Notes under the pieces: generated by a model
Database searches by the model: none
Seen by the model: only the letters and a program-made list of their open reading frames with translations
Told to the model about the DNA's origin: nothing
Part shown: positions 1 to 12,220 of the stretch, piece by piece
How positions within the stretch are numbered: position 1 is the first letter of the stretch
How the letters are laid out: the number at the start of each line of letters is the position of its first letter
Source of the DNA: Penelope pileata
Lineage: Eukaryota; Chordata; Aves; Galliformes; Cracidae
Assembly (NCBI GenBank): GCA_013396635.1
Contig: WBMW01005484.1
Location: forward strand, 1 to 64,000
Reading direction: 5' to 3'
Length of the DNA: 64,000 bases
Translations under genes and position numbers: made by a program

Positions 1-20
1 GATTCTGTGATTCTGTGATA
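1..20 (+). repeat. CR1 3' tail cut by the window edge
   Basis: The first 20 bases are two and a half copies of GATTCTGT, the terminal octamer-like repeat of avian CR1 elements. The body of the element would lie left of the window. Confidence 0.6.
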
Positions 21-125
21 GGTATTTTACCTTTTTGATACTTGTAACATAAGTGTTAAACTGAGTAATTCTAACAATACTTGTATTAAACCATGAAAGA
101 TGTATTGAAATTATACTGTAGTTAC

Positions 126-160
126 TTAGGTTATATTTTTTAGTTTATGTGAACTCAAAA
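126..160 (+). repeat. 35-bp direct repeat, copy 1
   Basis: This stretch matches 1857-1891 at 32 of 35 positions. All three differences are A/G transitions. No known family was recognised. Confidence 0.5.
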
Positions 161-239
161 CTTCCTACTCTCCTTTGAGGTTACTTACTATACTACAGAG
201 AATGTCATTTAATTTGTTTGACTTGACAACAATCAATTT

Positions 240-511
240 AGGACAAGAGGTAATGGCCTTAAGTTACACTAGGGGACATTCAGGTTGGATATTGGGAAAA
301 AGTCTTCTCATACAGAGTGGTAATGCACTGGAACAGGCTGGCCAGGGAGGTGGTGTCCCTGGAGTCACCATCCCTGGAGGTGTTCAAGAAACATGGAGAT
401 GTGGCACTGAGAGACATGGTTTAGTGGGCATGGTGAAGATGGATTGATGGTTGGGCTAGATGATCTTAGTGGTCCTTTTCAGCCTTAATGATTCTATGAC
501 TCTATGAATGC
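240..511 (+). mobile_element. CR1 retrotransposon, 5'-truncated 3' end
   Basis: The sequence resembles the last coding part and 3' UTR of CR1. It has the 'cactggaacagg' block followed by a stretch encoding the end of the reverse transcriptase, then 'ggctagatgatctta' and a tail 'atgattctatgactctatgaatg'. It is diverged and non-functional. Confidence 0.85.
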
Positions 512-1856
512 ATGTCAGAAAATACCTAACATGTTTTTGCAGTTTTGTGAACATACCAACAGTGAATAGGAGATGCACAGTCCTGTATGTGCACATAGTC
601 ACAGAATCACTGATGTTGGCAAGTATCTTTGGAGAGAGGTCGCCTAGCCTGTCTTTGTATCTCTTACATTTTCCTTGCTTTGCATTTTGAATTTGTGTAT
701 TATGCTCCGTTGTGCTACAGGATGTTTCACACCAGTTCCATGCACTGTAATTATTGTGCAGCATCCCTTCCTCCCCAGCTCATTGCTCCCCTTGCAGTCT
801 GTTGGTCTGACTGGAAAATGAAACTTCTGATTCTGCACTGGGTGGTAACTCCTGGTGGAACTTTTAAAGTCATTACATTTATTTTCTCATTTTGTCCATC
901 TTTGAAGTGAGATCATCAATGTCGAATTGTTCAACATTTCTGTTACTATTAAGTGGTTAACCATAAAAAAATAAATAGTGCGAGTGCTGTTGTGTCTCTT
1001 CAAATTTTATTGATTCTTTTTTTTTTTAATTTTTATTTTTCAGAGACATATTTCTACAAATAGCAGGTACATTAAAAGTGCTTGAAGACGAAACCTTCCA
1101 AATATGAGCTATTTTCTCAGGAAAATAAAACTAATAGAAAATAATGTAAATCTTAGCCTTTTAATTCAAAACTTCGGATGGTAAGGAGGGAAATAGCTTA
1201 TCCACAGGAAAATAAATTAATAATAATAATAAAGTAGCATGGGGCATTGTGGCAGTTCTTAATCTCTAGTAATTCCTGATCTTGTAGCTGAATCACTCTC
1301 TGCTTCTCACCAGAAGTCAGCCACGTCCAAATCAACTCATGCTATGTAATTTTTTTTTCTCATCTCAAACCAAGCCAGTGTGTTCTCCAAAATGTCTTTC
1401 CTTCCTATTCCATCCTACAATACTGTGAGAAACATAGAAAAGTGGGAAGAATTTAATTATGGAGTTACAGTGGGCAAAATTTTCAGCATTTAGGGAATAC
1501 TCATTTAAGAATAAAAGCTCTTGTGAGCTGTACTTTATAGTTTGATTTCAGAATATTGTCTCTGTAAACAAGCAGCTTACAGCTCATAGCTGCAGAAGCC
1601 TCCCGAGTGCCAGCAGTGCCAGACACCTTGAGAGTATTCTCACTCCTCTTATATCACACAGCTTGGGCCTTGGGCTCCTGCTGCAGAAGATTGCTCAGAC
1701 ATGGCCAGATCCCAGCCCCTCCAGATATTCCAGACCACCCAGGATTTCCCATATTGCACAGCTACATCTCGTAGGGGATACAGAAGGGTACAGCTTAGTG
1801 ACAAGGTACATATCCTATTCACTTAGGGTTTTTTCCCCTCTTCCTGATCGATTAGA

Positions 1857-1891
1857 TTAGATTATGTTTTTTGGTTTATGTGAACTCAAAA
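1857..1891 (+). repeat. 35-bp direct repeat, copy 2
   Basis: Partner of 126-160 in direct orientation, 1.73 kb away, differing by three transitions. Confidence 0.5.
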
Positions 1892-2467
1892 TGATTTTTC
1901 TTTGGGCTCTGGAAGTCATGTTTCTGAGTATGTCTGAGTAATTTTGTGCTATCTAAAATATATTAAAAAATGTTTAATTCCAGTTGACCCATATGGGGTT
2001 ATAAAGTGTTTAGAGTTGTAATTTATAAAAGATCTTCTGTTAAATGTTTTAAAATTGAATACATAGTTTTATTATTATCTGAGTACAAGTCTTCTCTAGC
2101 AAAGCATAGGCAAAAGGCTATTTAATGTAGTGTGATTTACACTAGTACTTTCCCTTTATTAAAAGAGGAAATTAGTAATAATGATTAATTAGAAAATGAA
2201 ATATTAATCAGCATTGTTTATAGAGATGATGTGGAATTGCAAAAGAAGTGAAGATTTCTTCGTTATATTGGTTTTCATGTCTGCAGATGTGGACTACACT
2301 CATTCAAATAAGGGTTGAATATGAGGCAAACAAGCTGCAAAACATCCTTGGTGTCAACGTGACAGAGTAAAGTTTTCACTACAGAAACAAAATCATCAAG
2401 AATTGTTAGACTCAATTTGAAATTTGTTCATAAAATAATGGGGAGGAGGTAGACAGCTTAAATGGTA

Positions 2468-2520
2468 ATGTACCATTTTTTGTTGGTACATGAATGTGCT
2501 TTTTGTGTGAGCACATTCAT
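2468..2520. repeat. Two overlapping perfect hairpins
   Basis: An 8-bp stem (2468-2475 with 2484-2491, arm ATGTACCA) is followed by an 11-bp stem (2490-2500 with 2510-2520, arm ATGAATGTGCT) with a 9-base loop. Both stems are perfect and share two bases. Confidence 0.5.
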
Positions 2521-4269
2521 CTTATCTAATGTAGACTCATCTGCTTCAATCAGCATGGATCTTAACAGTTCTCTTTAGCAGACCTGGCTTGGAAAAATCT
2601 CTTTCAAAGCAGAAATCCTGAAGCGCACAGCCAAAACACAGTATTGTGAACTGATTACCTAAAAAACACCACTGTGTTAAGACCTTTAAAGTCATAGTCT
2701 GCCAAGTAAAACTTGATGGGAGTGCTTTAGAGGAAGCTGGTGACTCAGTGCTTGGCTTGTAGCAGTATTCATGTACAGACCTATCCACCTCTATGTGCAA
2801 GTTCTCCACTCTCCTTTCTTAATCAAGCAGATCTGTGTTGCACACAACAGTATTACTGGTAAGTATGTCAGCCACAGAGTTTTAAAGAGTTTTTATAACT
2901 TGCGCACATACAGCTTCAAATCTGTTGCAACATGAAGTCTGCTGGGTGCTCATGCAGTTCACCTATTTATTCTCACAAACTGACAGTGTTTGAAAAAATA
3001 ATACTCATCCCATTTTCTCTGTCACCTTATTTTTCAGATGCTAGGAAATTAGCTTCTGTGCGTCTGAGAAGTAGGAACTTTTTGATTTTGCATTACAGCA
3101 TGGCAAAGAAAGTCAAAGAGATTAAGTCACTTGTCAAGGACGCACCAGGAGACAGTGAGGTAGCTGGGAAGAGCTATTTTCTGCTGCTGAGCCCCTGTGC
3201 TTTAACCCCAGGATCGTACAAATGAACACAGGCAGAAACCTGACCTGAAAATAGCAGATTTTCAGTTAAGATCACTAATGAGGATTTTAATTAGTTGAGT
3301 GAGCCAGTGTCAATACAATCAGTAAACCAGACTCCATGACCTAGCAGCCTACTTCTTCCTGAAGGAAACTATATGCTAGATAGGTGTGTATCAAACCTTT
3401 TTCAGCTATAGATTACCATTTATTGGCGCAGATCTTGCTTCATTAACTTCTTTATTTTCTTTTTTAATTAAACAACATTGTTCTATTTAGGTTGTAGATC
3501 CATTCTGAGTGCTCACAGCTGGACTAAGTTGGCCACCCATTTCCACTGTAGGCTGTTGGGGCTGCATGGCTCCCTCATAGGCCTTGCCAGCCTGGTGTCT
3601 TCTCCTCCGGTGGCTGGGCTTTCTCTGCCCAGGTCTCTGATCTGCCGACACCTGCCTTCCATCTGGCCCCCAACAGTGAATGTCTCTTCCCTCTGCTGAA
3701 GAGGGAACTTACGTCACTCTGCTGGTGCTGGTGGCAGGAGGGAGAATGGTGTGATAGCTGGCCGTCATCAGGACAGCAGCAAGGAGGAATGAGCAAAGAA
3801 AGGAATGGAAAATAAAACTGGTACAGAAGTTTCCTTGCAAACTCCCTAGGAAGGAAGGAGAACAGCTGGAGAGAAAAGGCAATATGGAAAGGAGAAAATA
3901 GTACTGCTTTGCTGGACTCTGCTGGACAAGCTGCAGAATGTTGCTGCAGTGACTGCACTGAGAAAGCTGTGCCAGCCTGGGGATGCACTGCATAAAATGA
4001 TTGTAGGACAGAACTACTGCTGATGCCAAGAATTGTTTCACCACTAGAATTAGTTGCGTTTCTCAATGATTGTGTAGGAAAAACCCCAAATAAATCAAGT
4101 CTGCAAAGGGCTAAGAGAGTCCTGTTGGTGGAAATGATGCTCTGGTGAGGGCTGAGGCCTTTGCCTCAGTGCTGCTGGCGGACCTGCACTTCATACAAGC
4201 TCCCTGAAGAGGTAAATGAAGTTCAGACAGAAAAGCACATGGAGAAGTGGATCCAAACCAGATACTTAG

Positions 4270-4642
4270 TGCGGCAATGGAGTAAAAAAGACACAGAGCT
4301 ACTCTGTCAAGAAAATGGCGGCAGCAGCAGCAGCAACAGTGGCCACCATGCCAGCTGTAGCAGCAGCCACTTTATTCAATCCAAAACTCCTTTTATACCT
4401 TAACAAGTTTTACTGTTTTTAACCTATGAAAACACAGGGAGCCTTGTTGTCCTGCTTCTGCGCAGCACTCTCACGCACCCACATTCACGTGCTCTTCCAG
4501 GTGGCGTTCCGAGCTGGTGTTCATATACTCCTCACAGTCTGGGCGGCATTCCAGCCCAAGTCAACAGCCACACTATCTGTGCTTGTGCATCCAGGTCAAC
4601 AAGTCCTCCGTTTCTTTTCTTGTTCTATTTTGAACTACAACA
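4270..4642 (-). mobile_element. Antisense endogenous-retrovirus LTR, probably a 3' LTR
   Basis: Read on the minus strand, the element appears to start TGTTGTAGTTC at 4642. It has a TATA box (TATAAAAGG, plus 4389-4397) and an AATAAA signal (plus 4371-4376) only 12 bases further on. This tight TATA-to-polyA spacing is typical of compact avian LTRs. A purine tract lies immediately before the TG (plus 4643-4653, read AGAGGGGAAGA on the minus strand), as expected for the priming tract before a 3' LTR. The end near 4270 is uncertain. No open viral gene was seen beside it. Confidence 0.5.
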
Positions 4643-4653
4643 TCTTCCCCTCT
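4643..4653 (-). other. Polypurine tract of the ERV remnant
   Basis: An all-purine minus-strand run directly adjoins the proposed TG of the LTR. Sequence at higher coordinates would be residual internal retroviral sequence, at most about 150 bases before a CR1 fragment. Confidence 0.4.
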
Positions 4654-4819
4654 AATCATCCCTTGTGCTGGAGCACACAGTTCATGTTTTTCCAAAACTT
4701 AGCCTGGAGCCTCTGTCATGATCATCTGCTGTGCCTGTCCTACCTAATCCCCTCATCACTGGGCAAGAAGGGAGCGTAGAGCACTTTCAGTGCATGAGAT
4801 CTGGCAATTCAGTTTCTTT

Positions 4820-4950
4820 GAATCATAGAATCATAAAGGTTGGAGAAGACCTCTAAGATCATCTAGTCCAACCACCAACCCATCACCAATATTGCCCACT
4901 AACCACTAAACCGTGTCCCTTAGTACCACATCTACATGTTTCTTGAACAG
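4820..4950 (-). mobile_element. CR1 fragment, minus strand
   Basis: It begins 'aatcatagaatcataaaggttgg' and continues 'gatcatctagtccaacc', the reverse complement of a CR1 3' end. It is broken off after about 130 bases. Confidence 0.85.
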
Positions 4951-7900
4951 CTTTATTAATGCAGTCAGTAAAGGACTATAGGCACAGACACTAAGTCAAA
5001 AAAATTTTAAAACCTCTCAGGTTTGTAAGTGCTATTGAGAATGAAATGGAAAATGCACAAGAGATGCTACAAGCAAGCAAATATAAAAAGTAAAAAATGC
5101 TGTAAATTACCTCCTCATGTCTTGGTCATGCAGGCTATTAAGAGGCAAGAGAGCAGTGTCAATTTATGTTAATTTCCACAGTTTATTGCAGATGAGAATG
5201 CGGTTCTATTTTTACACAGCTTCAGTGGTGTGCTTGTAATTAAAAAATATCTCAGCTCCAAATAATTTTCTGACTGAGTAACTTTGCTTCCACCCTTTTA
5301 CCAGAGTTCAGAATGAATGAAAGAAAACAGAAATCATTGTTGCTCACCAATTAAAAGTTTAAGCAGGTCCTGTGAAAAATACTGGATTTATTTTTCATGT
5401 TAATTTTCATGTTTGAAACTTTCTGCAGTAGCATGATTTTTCTGCAAAAAAAGTGGCAGCTTTTAGTGGCACTTGTAAATGGGCCTTGCAGGGGGACGCT
5501 CATAGCATACACATCCAGGATTTGTGCACTATGCTAAACACAGCCCACGCATTTTGGAGACTTCGTCTCTTTTTGAGCCTTGTGGAGTATGTTCTAGAGT
5601 TTTCTTTCACCTCCCTGCTCATCCTTCCCTTCTCAGAGCAAGCTCAGACCAATTGGTTTTGAATTTTCCATGCCTTGTGGGGCTTTCCTACTGAATCACC
5701 AGCTCAGGTCTCAAATTGTACAGAATTGTACAAATTGTACAATCTCTTCATTTTACAGGAAGCTGCAAGGAAGTTCAGTTACTGCGGGGAGGCCAATAAC
5801 ATCTGTCAGCCATCTCGTCACTGCAGAGGACCACGGTTACTGCTCCAGCAGTGAGGCAGAGCTGCCCCTTGGATATTCTTGGTCAAATTTTCAGCTCAAA
5901 TTTTGGCTCCAAAAACAATGGTTCAATTTTTGGTCCATTTCTTATATGTTCAAAAGTACTGGTTTGGTTTGAGACCGTGGTCTAATTCCTACCACACTCA
6001 TCAACTGCACTCTTTTTAAAAGTCAAAGACATTACATGAAAGAAATACAAGCTTGCAAGAGAAACATCCTTCGTCTTTTAGAACAGTATATCCTGTTTAT
6101 TCCTAAAATGGAACTGTCTGAACTTCCTTAATTGCCATAATGAAAACTGAGAGGGAGTTAGCAGGTTCCAATTATAATGATCTGTCTACATGGGCACTAA
6201 ACCTGCAGTTATAATTTACAGGTTAAATGATCACAGAAAATCTGAGAACATAATAAAGTATTTGTTCAAACTTAATTAGGACAAGTCATTACAGAAATTG
6301 TGAAGGGGAAGAGGGGGAAGAAGGAGGCAATGGAAAGAAATTGCTGTTGTTTATGTTGTTGTATAAAGTAAATTCACTTTCAAGTGAATCTAACTGTGAA
6401 AGTGAGAAGTTAAAAAAGAAAGATAAGGAAAAAACAGCAAAAAACGCATTGAAAAGAAGAAATAAACAGTTGATATATGAAGAGAAAAAGAAGAAAAGGA
6501 CAGGTTTTCTTAGATCTTTGTACGTTTTCTGCTACTGTGTCTGTTGCAGAAAGGTTGATTTCATCCTTGCACACCCAGTTTTGGTTTCTTCCCTAGTTCC
6601 ACATCAACTGATTTGCTGTTGGTTCTCTGTGCGGTTCTGTTGCAAAGTTTGGAAGAACCTTAATGAAGACGGTGAAGGGCAATGATGAGCAGATATGGCC
6701 AGACACAGCCACCAGCCAGTCCTGGGAACTGCAGGGTGTTTATGGCTGCACTCTGCCTTCCCTCCACTCTGCCTTTCAGAAATAATACAATTGTTAAAAT
6801 CTGTTAATTATTTTATTTCTGGCTTTAAACTGTTCAGTGTTTTTGGTCAAATCCCAACATGATTCTCTTGATTCTGTAGTATTCTCTCCTTTAAAAAAAA
6901 GCAACCAATACAGAACAAAGTTACCTGAACAATACCCTTCCTATGCCTCATTTTTGCGAAGGAAAATATTAAATATGACAAGACTGCAAAGAGAGATACT
7001 AGAAGGCCCAAAAGAAAAAAAATTGACACCATTATTTTAGATCTCATGGTGTTTTTTTCTTTTCCCTTTCCTTTTTGTGTAATGTTTATTAGTTTGGGAG
7101 CCTGGTTTCTGATTTTTGAGCAGTAAGTTGAGACAATACCAGCAGCAAAGTACTGCTGCCCCTCCCTGTTGCCCTCTGGCAGTGCCAAGCCCTGCTGACT
7201 CTCCAAGAGCACAAGCCCTGAAGTCACACCACTAAGGACCATCCAGCCTCCAATCTGTCAATTCAGGGGTTACTTAAATAGGATTATTTATATCCTCATA
7301 GATGCCAGGTTGTGGATGTGCCTGTTCTGGTTGTAGGACACTGAGTGTCTGTTTGATTTATGCAGAAGGCCAGAGGACAGCATTTTTCTGATGGTGCCTT
7401 TTCCTGAGCTAAGGCAGTGAGGGGGGATTCCTAGTGACCACCTCTGTGTTACAGATTGCTGGGGCAATATGATAGAAATAGGGCAAGGGACAATCAGCTC
7501 TGCTTGAGCCCACAGTATTGGAGGCACGACGGTGACTCGCTGCTGCCTGCTTTTGCCCTGGGTCCTGCTTCTAGGAGCCTGATCTTCCAAAAGCAGTTGT
7601 TTGCACCCTGCTTTGTACCATTAGCAGCAATGGGCTGCATTCAGGAGGCTGTGTTACTCCGCAAGGCTGTGCTGATCCCTGCTCCCCATCACACGAGTGG
7701 TAGGACTGTCATTAGTCCCCATCCTCACCTGGCCTGGAATTTAAATAATATCATGGCAAATTGTTTTAGAAATGTCATGGATGTAAATTGGACATAGAGC
7801 CTTTGATGCAGAAGGTACCAGACAGCAATGCCAAAGTTTTTGTAGAGTTCTGAGAAGTCACACCATGGCAATTTCTGGTGCACAGCTGAAATGTCTGTGC

Positions 7901-10900
7901 TTGTGTGAGCTGACGTATCTAGGCCCTACACGCTGCACCACTCTTCCTTTCCGAGACATGGGCAAGAAGTGTAATTAAGAAACTTCGTTAACACCTCTCA
8001 AATCAGGACAAGGAGCCAGGGCTGTGCCCTGTGCCATGAGCTGAGCTCCTGCTGAAACCGCACCCAGTGTTGCCCAGGCAGCTGCTGCTGAAAGAGCTTC
8101 AGAGCCTTTGGGTTGAGGAGGGGTGCCGTGCCCCGTCTGTGTCAGTCTGCTGCCTCCTCCATGATGAGAGTAATCTTTTCATGTCCTTCTGCACAGTGAC
8201 AGAATTTCAAAAGAATACAAACCAAATTACAGTTGCCTTTCTAGGTAGCCCAAGCTTCACATTCCTTCTGGAAAACATTTGACACTGTGAAATAGGACCG
8301 ATACTCTTCTAAAAACTTTTTCAAATAGAGTAGAATTAATAGCTGGGCCCTCATCCTGTTTCCAAGCTCTTTGCAGTGGAATTATTATAACACAGAGACA
8401 GGATCTTGAGGAGAAAGGAGAATAGTAAAATAACTGAAATCCAGGAACGTGTTCCCTGTGATGGGCCATGTCTCTGACAAACCTAGTAACAGCCCCCCTT
8501 GGAAAGCTTAACTTCCTGGGCTTGGGTTCTAAGCACGTGGAGGAGTGTCTGTACAAACTGTCATAAAACTGTCTGGTGAACCTCAGCATCCCCTGGGAGT
8601 TGTTTGTCTTCTGCTTCATGCTCATGCTCATTTCTTCCTGAAAACAGTCTGTTAAGTATGACGCAGTGTCATGGCTAGGTTGTATCTGAAATCTAGTCTG
8701 CATTTGGAATTGGAAATCTATCCATAAAAATGGAAATTAAACAGGTCAGCTCTCTCATGTAACCTCTAAAATGTGGCTTTGTGTAGTGTGATGGACATTT
8801 ACTGCTGGCTCAGATACTGTACCCTTGCATTTGCCCTTCTGTAGGCTGATAATCGCAGCAGATCTTGGTAAGCTGGCATCTAGCTCTTCATACTGCTCTT
8901 AGGGCATCCCAGACATACAGAGAAGAAGTTCTTGGAATAGTTTGTTAGCATATTCTTGGGGAGTTCTGCATGAGCAATGTTTGATGAGCCACCAGAAGGC
9001 GTTCAATACTGCGTGGTGTAGCTGTGCTCATACACAGTTTATGAACCCTTTTCTTTTGGATCCAGCTATGCTCATTTAGCTTCTGTGTAACATGACTTAG
9101 GATGTGATGGAAAAGAGGGAGAAATTCTCAGGAAATTCAGCTTGGCTGGTGTTAGACTTGCTGGAGAAGCCTGCTGAGTTCATATACTAGGTAATGAAGG
9201 GAAATTCAGAAACTAGGAAAAAAGCACTTGGAACAATAAGGCCACCAATTAAAAAAATCCAGATACAAGTAAACAAACTCAGCCCAATCCCGTGAAATGT
9301 CTGACATGTCCAAGAGCACCGGTGCTTTCACTGCAGGTGTGGTGGTGGGAGATTTGCCCAGCCAGATTCACCCAGCCTGCAAGACAAGTCCAAGTCCTTT
9401 GCGAGCTGCTGGGCTCTTTATTCTCCTTTTATAACTGCACATTGGAAAGTAAGACAATAAAAACAGAAAAGACTAGGAAAAAATAATTTTTTTTTTTAAA
9501 GGAAAGACTAGGTAGGTCTTCAGGTAATGTTTGTTACAAATCTCCTTTCACTTTTCATCCACTGTGAACTGGTCTGATCAAATCTTGCTGTATTCATATG
9601 TGAGAGTCAGTTAACACTGTTCACCCCTAAGCTAAAATACTGTAACCGTGAGAGTATGTTTGGCTAAAGAAGGCTGGGATAGTTGCAGTAGAACTGGCAG
9701 GAGTTGTAACAATCTCTGCATTATGTTTCTTTGCAGGTTGCATCCAGCAGTATGGCAATATATTTCTTACAATGACTCACTAAATCAGATACTTCATGTG
9801 ATCAGCTTCTGAAACGCTTTAAATAAAGCAAAACAAAATTGTTTCCTAGATCCTCTTCTCTGTCCCACACTCCTACCATTTAAATCTGTTTTGGCAGTCA
9901 TTTATTACATGCCTATTCCCATAGGCAGCAGCTAGATTACCTGTGAAGCCATTTGTAAGACTAAGTGATTTCTGCATTCGAACTGTTTGCCTACTTTGTC
10001 TTGAAAAATTGCAGGAGCACAAGTCAGAGGAGAGGAGATAAATCACAGCTGCATTTCTCCTTGTGACTCCCTGCTTTGGGGGAAGTAAATCTGTGCCTTG
10101 AGTGTGCAGGGTGCTCAGCTGATTTCCTTGGTGTAGCATTGTATTGTAGAAGAAAATAATTGCCACTTGCTTAACAGAATAATCTTCATTCTTGTTACTC
10201 TGGAGAGATTTTATCTCCCCATTTCTCATTCTCTGCTGCTCCTTAACCCTCACAAGGAGGATGTTCACAGCAACATCTAAGCCTCGCCTCTGAAAGTTTG
10301 TTGTATAGCCAAGTTCTTGCCGAGAACAAGAATGAACTCCTGATTTGTTGCTCCATTTATTCTCACCTTCAGCCAGGAGGTAGATTATAGGTTGTTTTCT
10401 ATGTATGAAGGTTTGAATCCTTATTGATACAGATTACTGTATAAATCTTACTCTCCAAACATCCACAGAGCTCTTAGAATGTTAGATTACTTCTCTTGTA
10501 CCAAAGCTCACATTAAATCTGGTAATCTGCACTGTCCCAGAAAAGCAGGAACATCTTAGCGACTTATCTCTGTCACTGGCAACTGCTGCTAAATTGGAGC
10601 CAAGGTAGTGTCTGAAGCAGACATTCCCACAGCAGCCAAAGTCATGCAGAAGGTCAGGAGGTACGTTCTAGGTCAGCGGGAATTGATGCAGCATCTGTAA
10701 GTTCCTCCTCAGATCTGTGCGAGTCCACACCTAAATATGTCCCACAGAAGCAGGAAGAGGCAAAGCTCGTGCAGTGCCAGGGCGTAAGATGACGCAAGTG
10801 CTATCATCCTGCGAGCCAAATCTAGCGAGAAACCTAACAGCATTCTGAAACAGCACAGCTGACAAACCAGGGCTTGAATGGAAAGTGGGAGGAGTGTCAA

Positions 10901-11454
10901 GTCTGGTACTACTTAGGCATTTTGGGGGAAGAATAACAGATATACGGTGTGAGGTCAAGACACCAATCAAGTGCACCTCTACCGTCCTGATTTGTAGCAA
11001 AACTATGACTAATACAGATGCTCTGCCTGAGAGAAAAGTAAGCACGGTGGAAAAAGGAATACGAAGCATCCGTAACGTTCTCCACTTGCTACATTTTACT
11101 GGCAACTGCTTATAGAGATTTTGTCTCTCCTGTGCATAGTATTCTCTTGCATCCATTAGTGGCAGGAGCTAATTCAGAGCACCTTAATGCATCAATAGAA
11201 TTACTGCTGCAGGTGGATATCATAAACTTGTCAGCAGCTGGGTGGAAGGGCAAGGATGGCTTGGTATTCCACTAAGTGAGCAGAGCGAGGGGATTGCTCC
11301 AGAATAAAATTAAAGCAGAATTTAATTCAAAAGTGATATGGAAAATAACAGATAAATGTACAGAACAAAGGCTGTAGCTGAGCATGTACTGACATCACAT
11401 TGGCCTAAGAGCTGTGATTTCCATAGGGTGTCTTTGTGAAGAGGTCTTCACTAC
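4951..11454. other. Intergenic, no gene seen
   Basis: 6.5 kb with no recognisable exon, RNA gene or clear repeat family. The longest open frame (minus 8257-8703, 148 residues) has no motif I recognise. 'attgtaca' is repeated three times around 5716-5742. Confidence 0.45.
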
Positions 11455-11483
11455 AAAAAAAAAAAAAAAAAAAAAAAAAAAAA
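11455..11483 (+). repeat. Poly-A tract of 29 bases
   Basis: A pure A run. It may be the tail of an old retroposed copy, but no parent transcript was recognised upstream. Confidence 0.8.
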
Positions 11484-11789
11484 GCAGAGAGACTGGGAGA
11501 TTTCACAGGTGCTATCTGAGAAAATAGAAAATGAAAAAAAGAGAAATCTGAGGTCAGAGAATGGCTCCAGCGTTCACACTGAACAATTTTCTTTTCATTT
11601 CCATGAAATAATTAATTTATTATATATTAGCTTTAATATTTATACCTAATGTGTAAGTTGTGAAAAGGATGCTCATAGGTGAATTAGGTACTTACATATG
11701 CTGTTATTTATCAGAAATAGCCAGTTTTAGAAAATCTGTCTTATGATGAAGGCACAAAGGCAATCTTATGAGACAGGAATGTTTGAACT

Positions 11790-12220
11790 TTAGTTTCATC
11801 TTCACTTGAAATTGCAGTGTGCAGGCATGTATGTTCCTGAGGTGCCGCTCTGATTCTGCCGCTCTGAGCCTGTCTCAGAACCGAGTTCTCTGGCTTTCAG
11901 GAGAGCATCGAGCAGAGGCGATCCCCCTCTTGTGGAGGGAAATGTAACACCACTGCAAATTTTAAGTTCTGCTTCCATGCCTGCACACAAGCTGAGCCAG
12001 ACCGGACCTAGCTCCCAGATTGGCAGTAGGAAGGTGAATTATTTGCAGCTTTCCTTATGTGTTGGCATGGTATATAAGGGGCAAGAGCAGAAGTAAGCTG
12101 TCATCGTCCTAATAAAGATGTTTTCATTCAAATGCATACTGCATTATTGCATCCAGGTTCTGAAACTCTTTTCATGCTATTGCAGAAGTACCTCTAACCA
12201 AATTAGGCACATCAGCTGGC
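11790..12220 (+). mobile_element. Possible solo LTR-like element
   Basis: The stretch has a TATATAAGGGG box at 12071-12081 followed by AATAAAG at 12111-12117, the spacing of an LTR R region. It ends where the CR1 at 12221 begins. No clear TG...CA ends or target duplication could be fixed, so both boundaries are guesses. It could instead be an ordinary promoter-like stretch. Confidence 0.3.

Larger units (their letters stand above)
512..4265. other. Intergenic, no gene seen
   Basis: AT-rich sequence with only short open frames of unremarkable composition. It contains a (TAA)n run near 1218-1232, the second copy of the 35-bp repeat and a double hairpin at 2468-2520. A 163-residue minus-strand frame at 3575-4066 is low-complexity and resembles no family I know. 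Confidence 0.5.

Noticed and set aside
3575..4066. 163-residue open frame on the minus strand
   Set aside because: Ser/Cys/Phe-rich low-complexity peptide without any family motif, no splice context and no conserved block; likely chance.
8257..8703. 148-residue open frame on the minus strand
   Set aside because: No recognised motif, no Kozak or neighbouring exon support. Length is within what chance gives in 64 kb.
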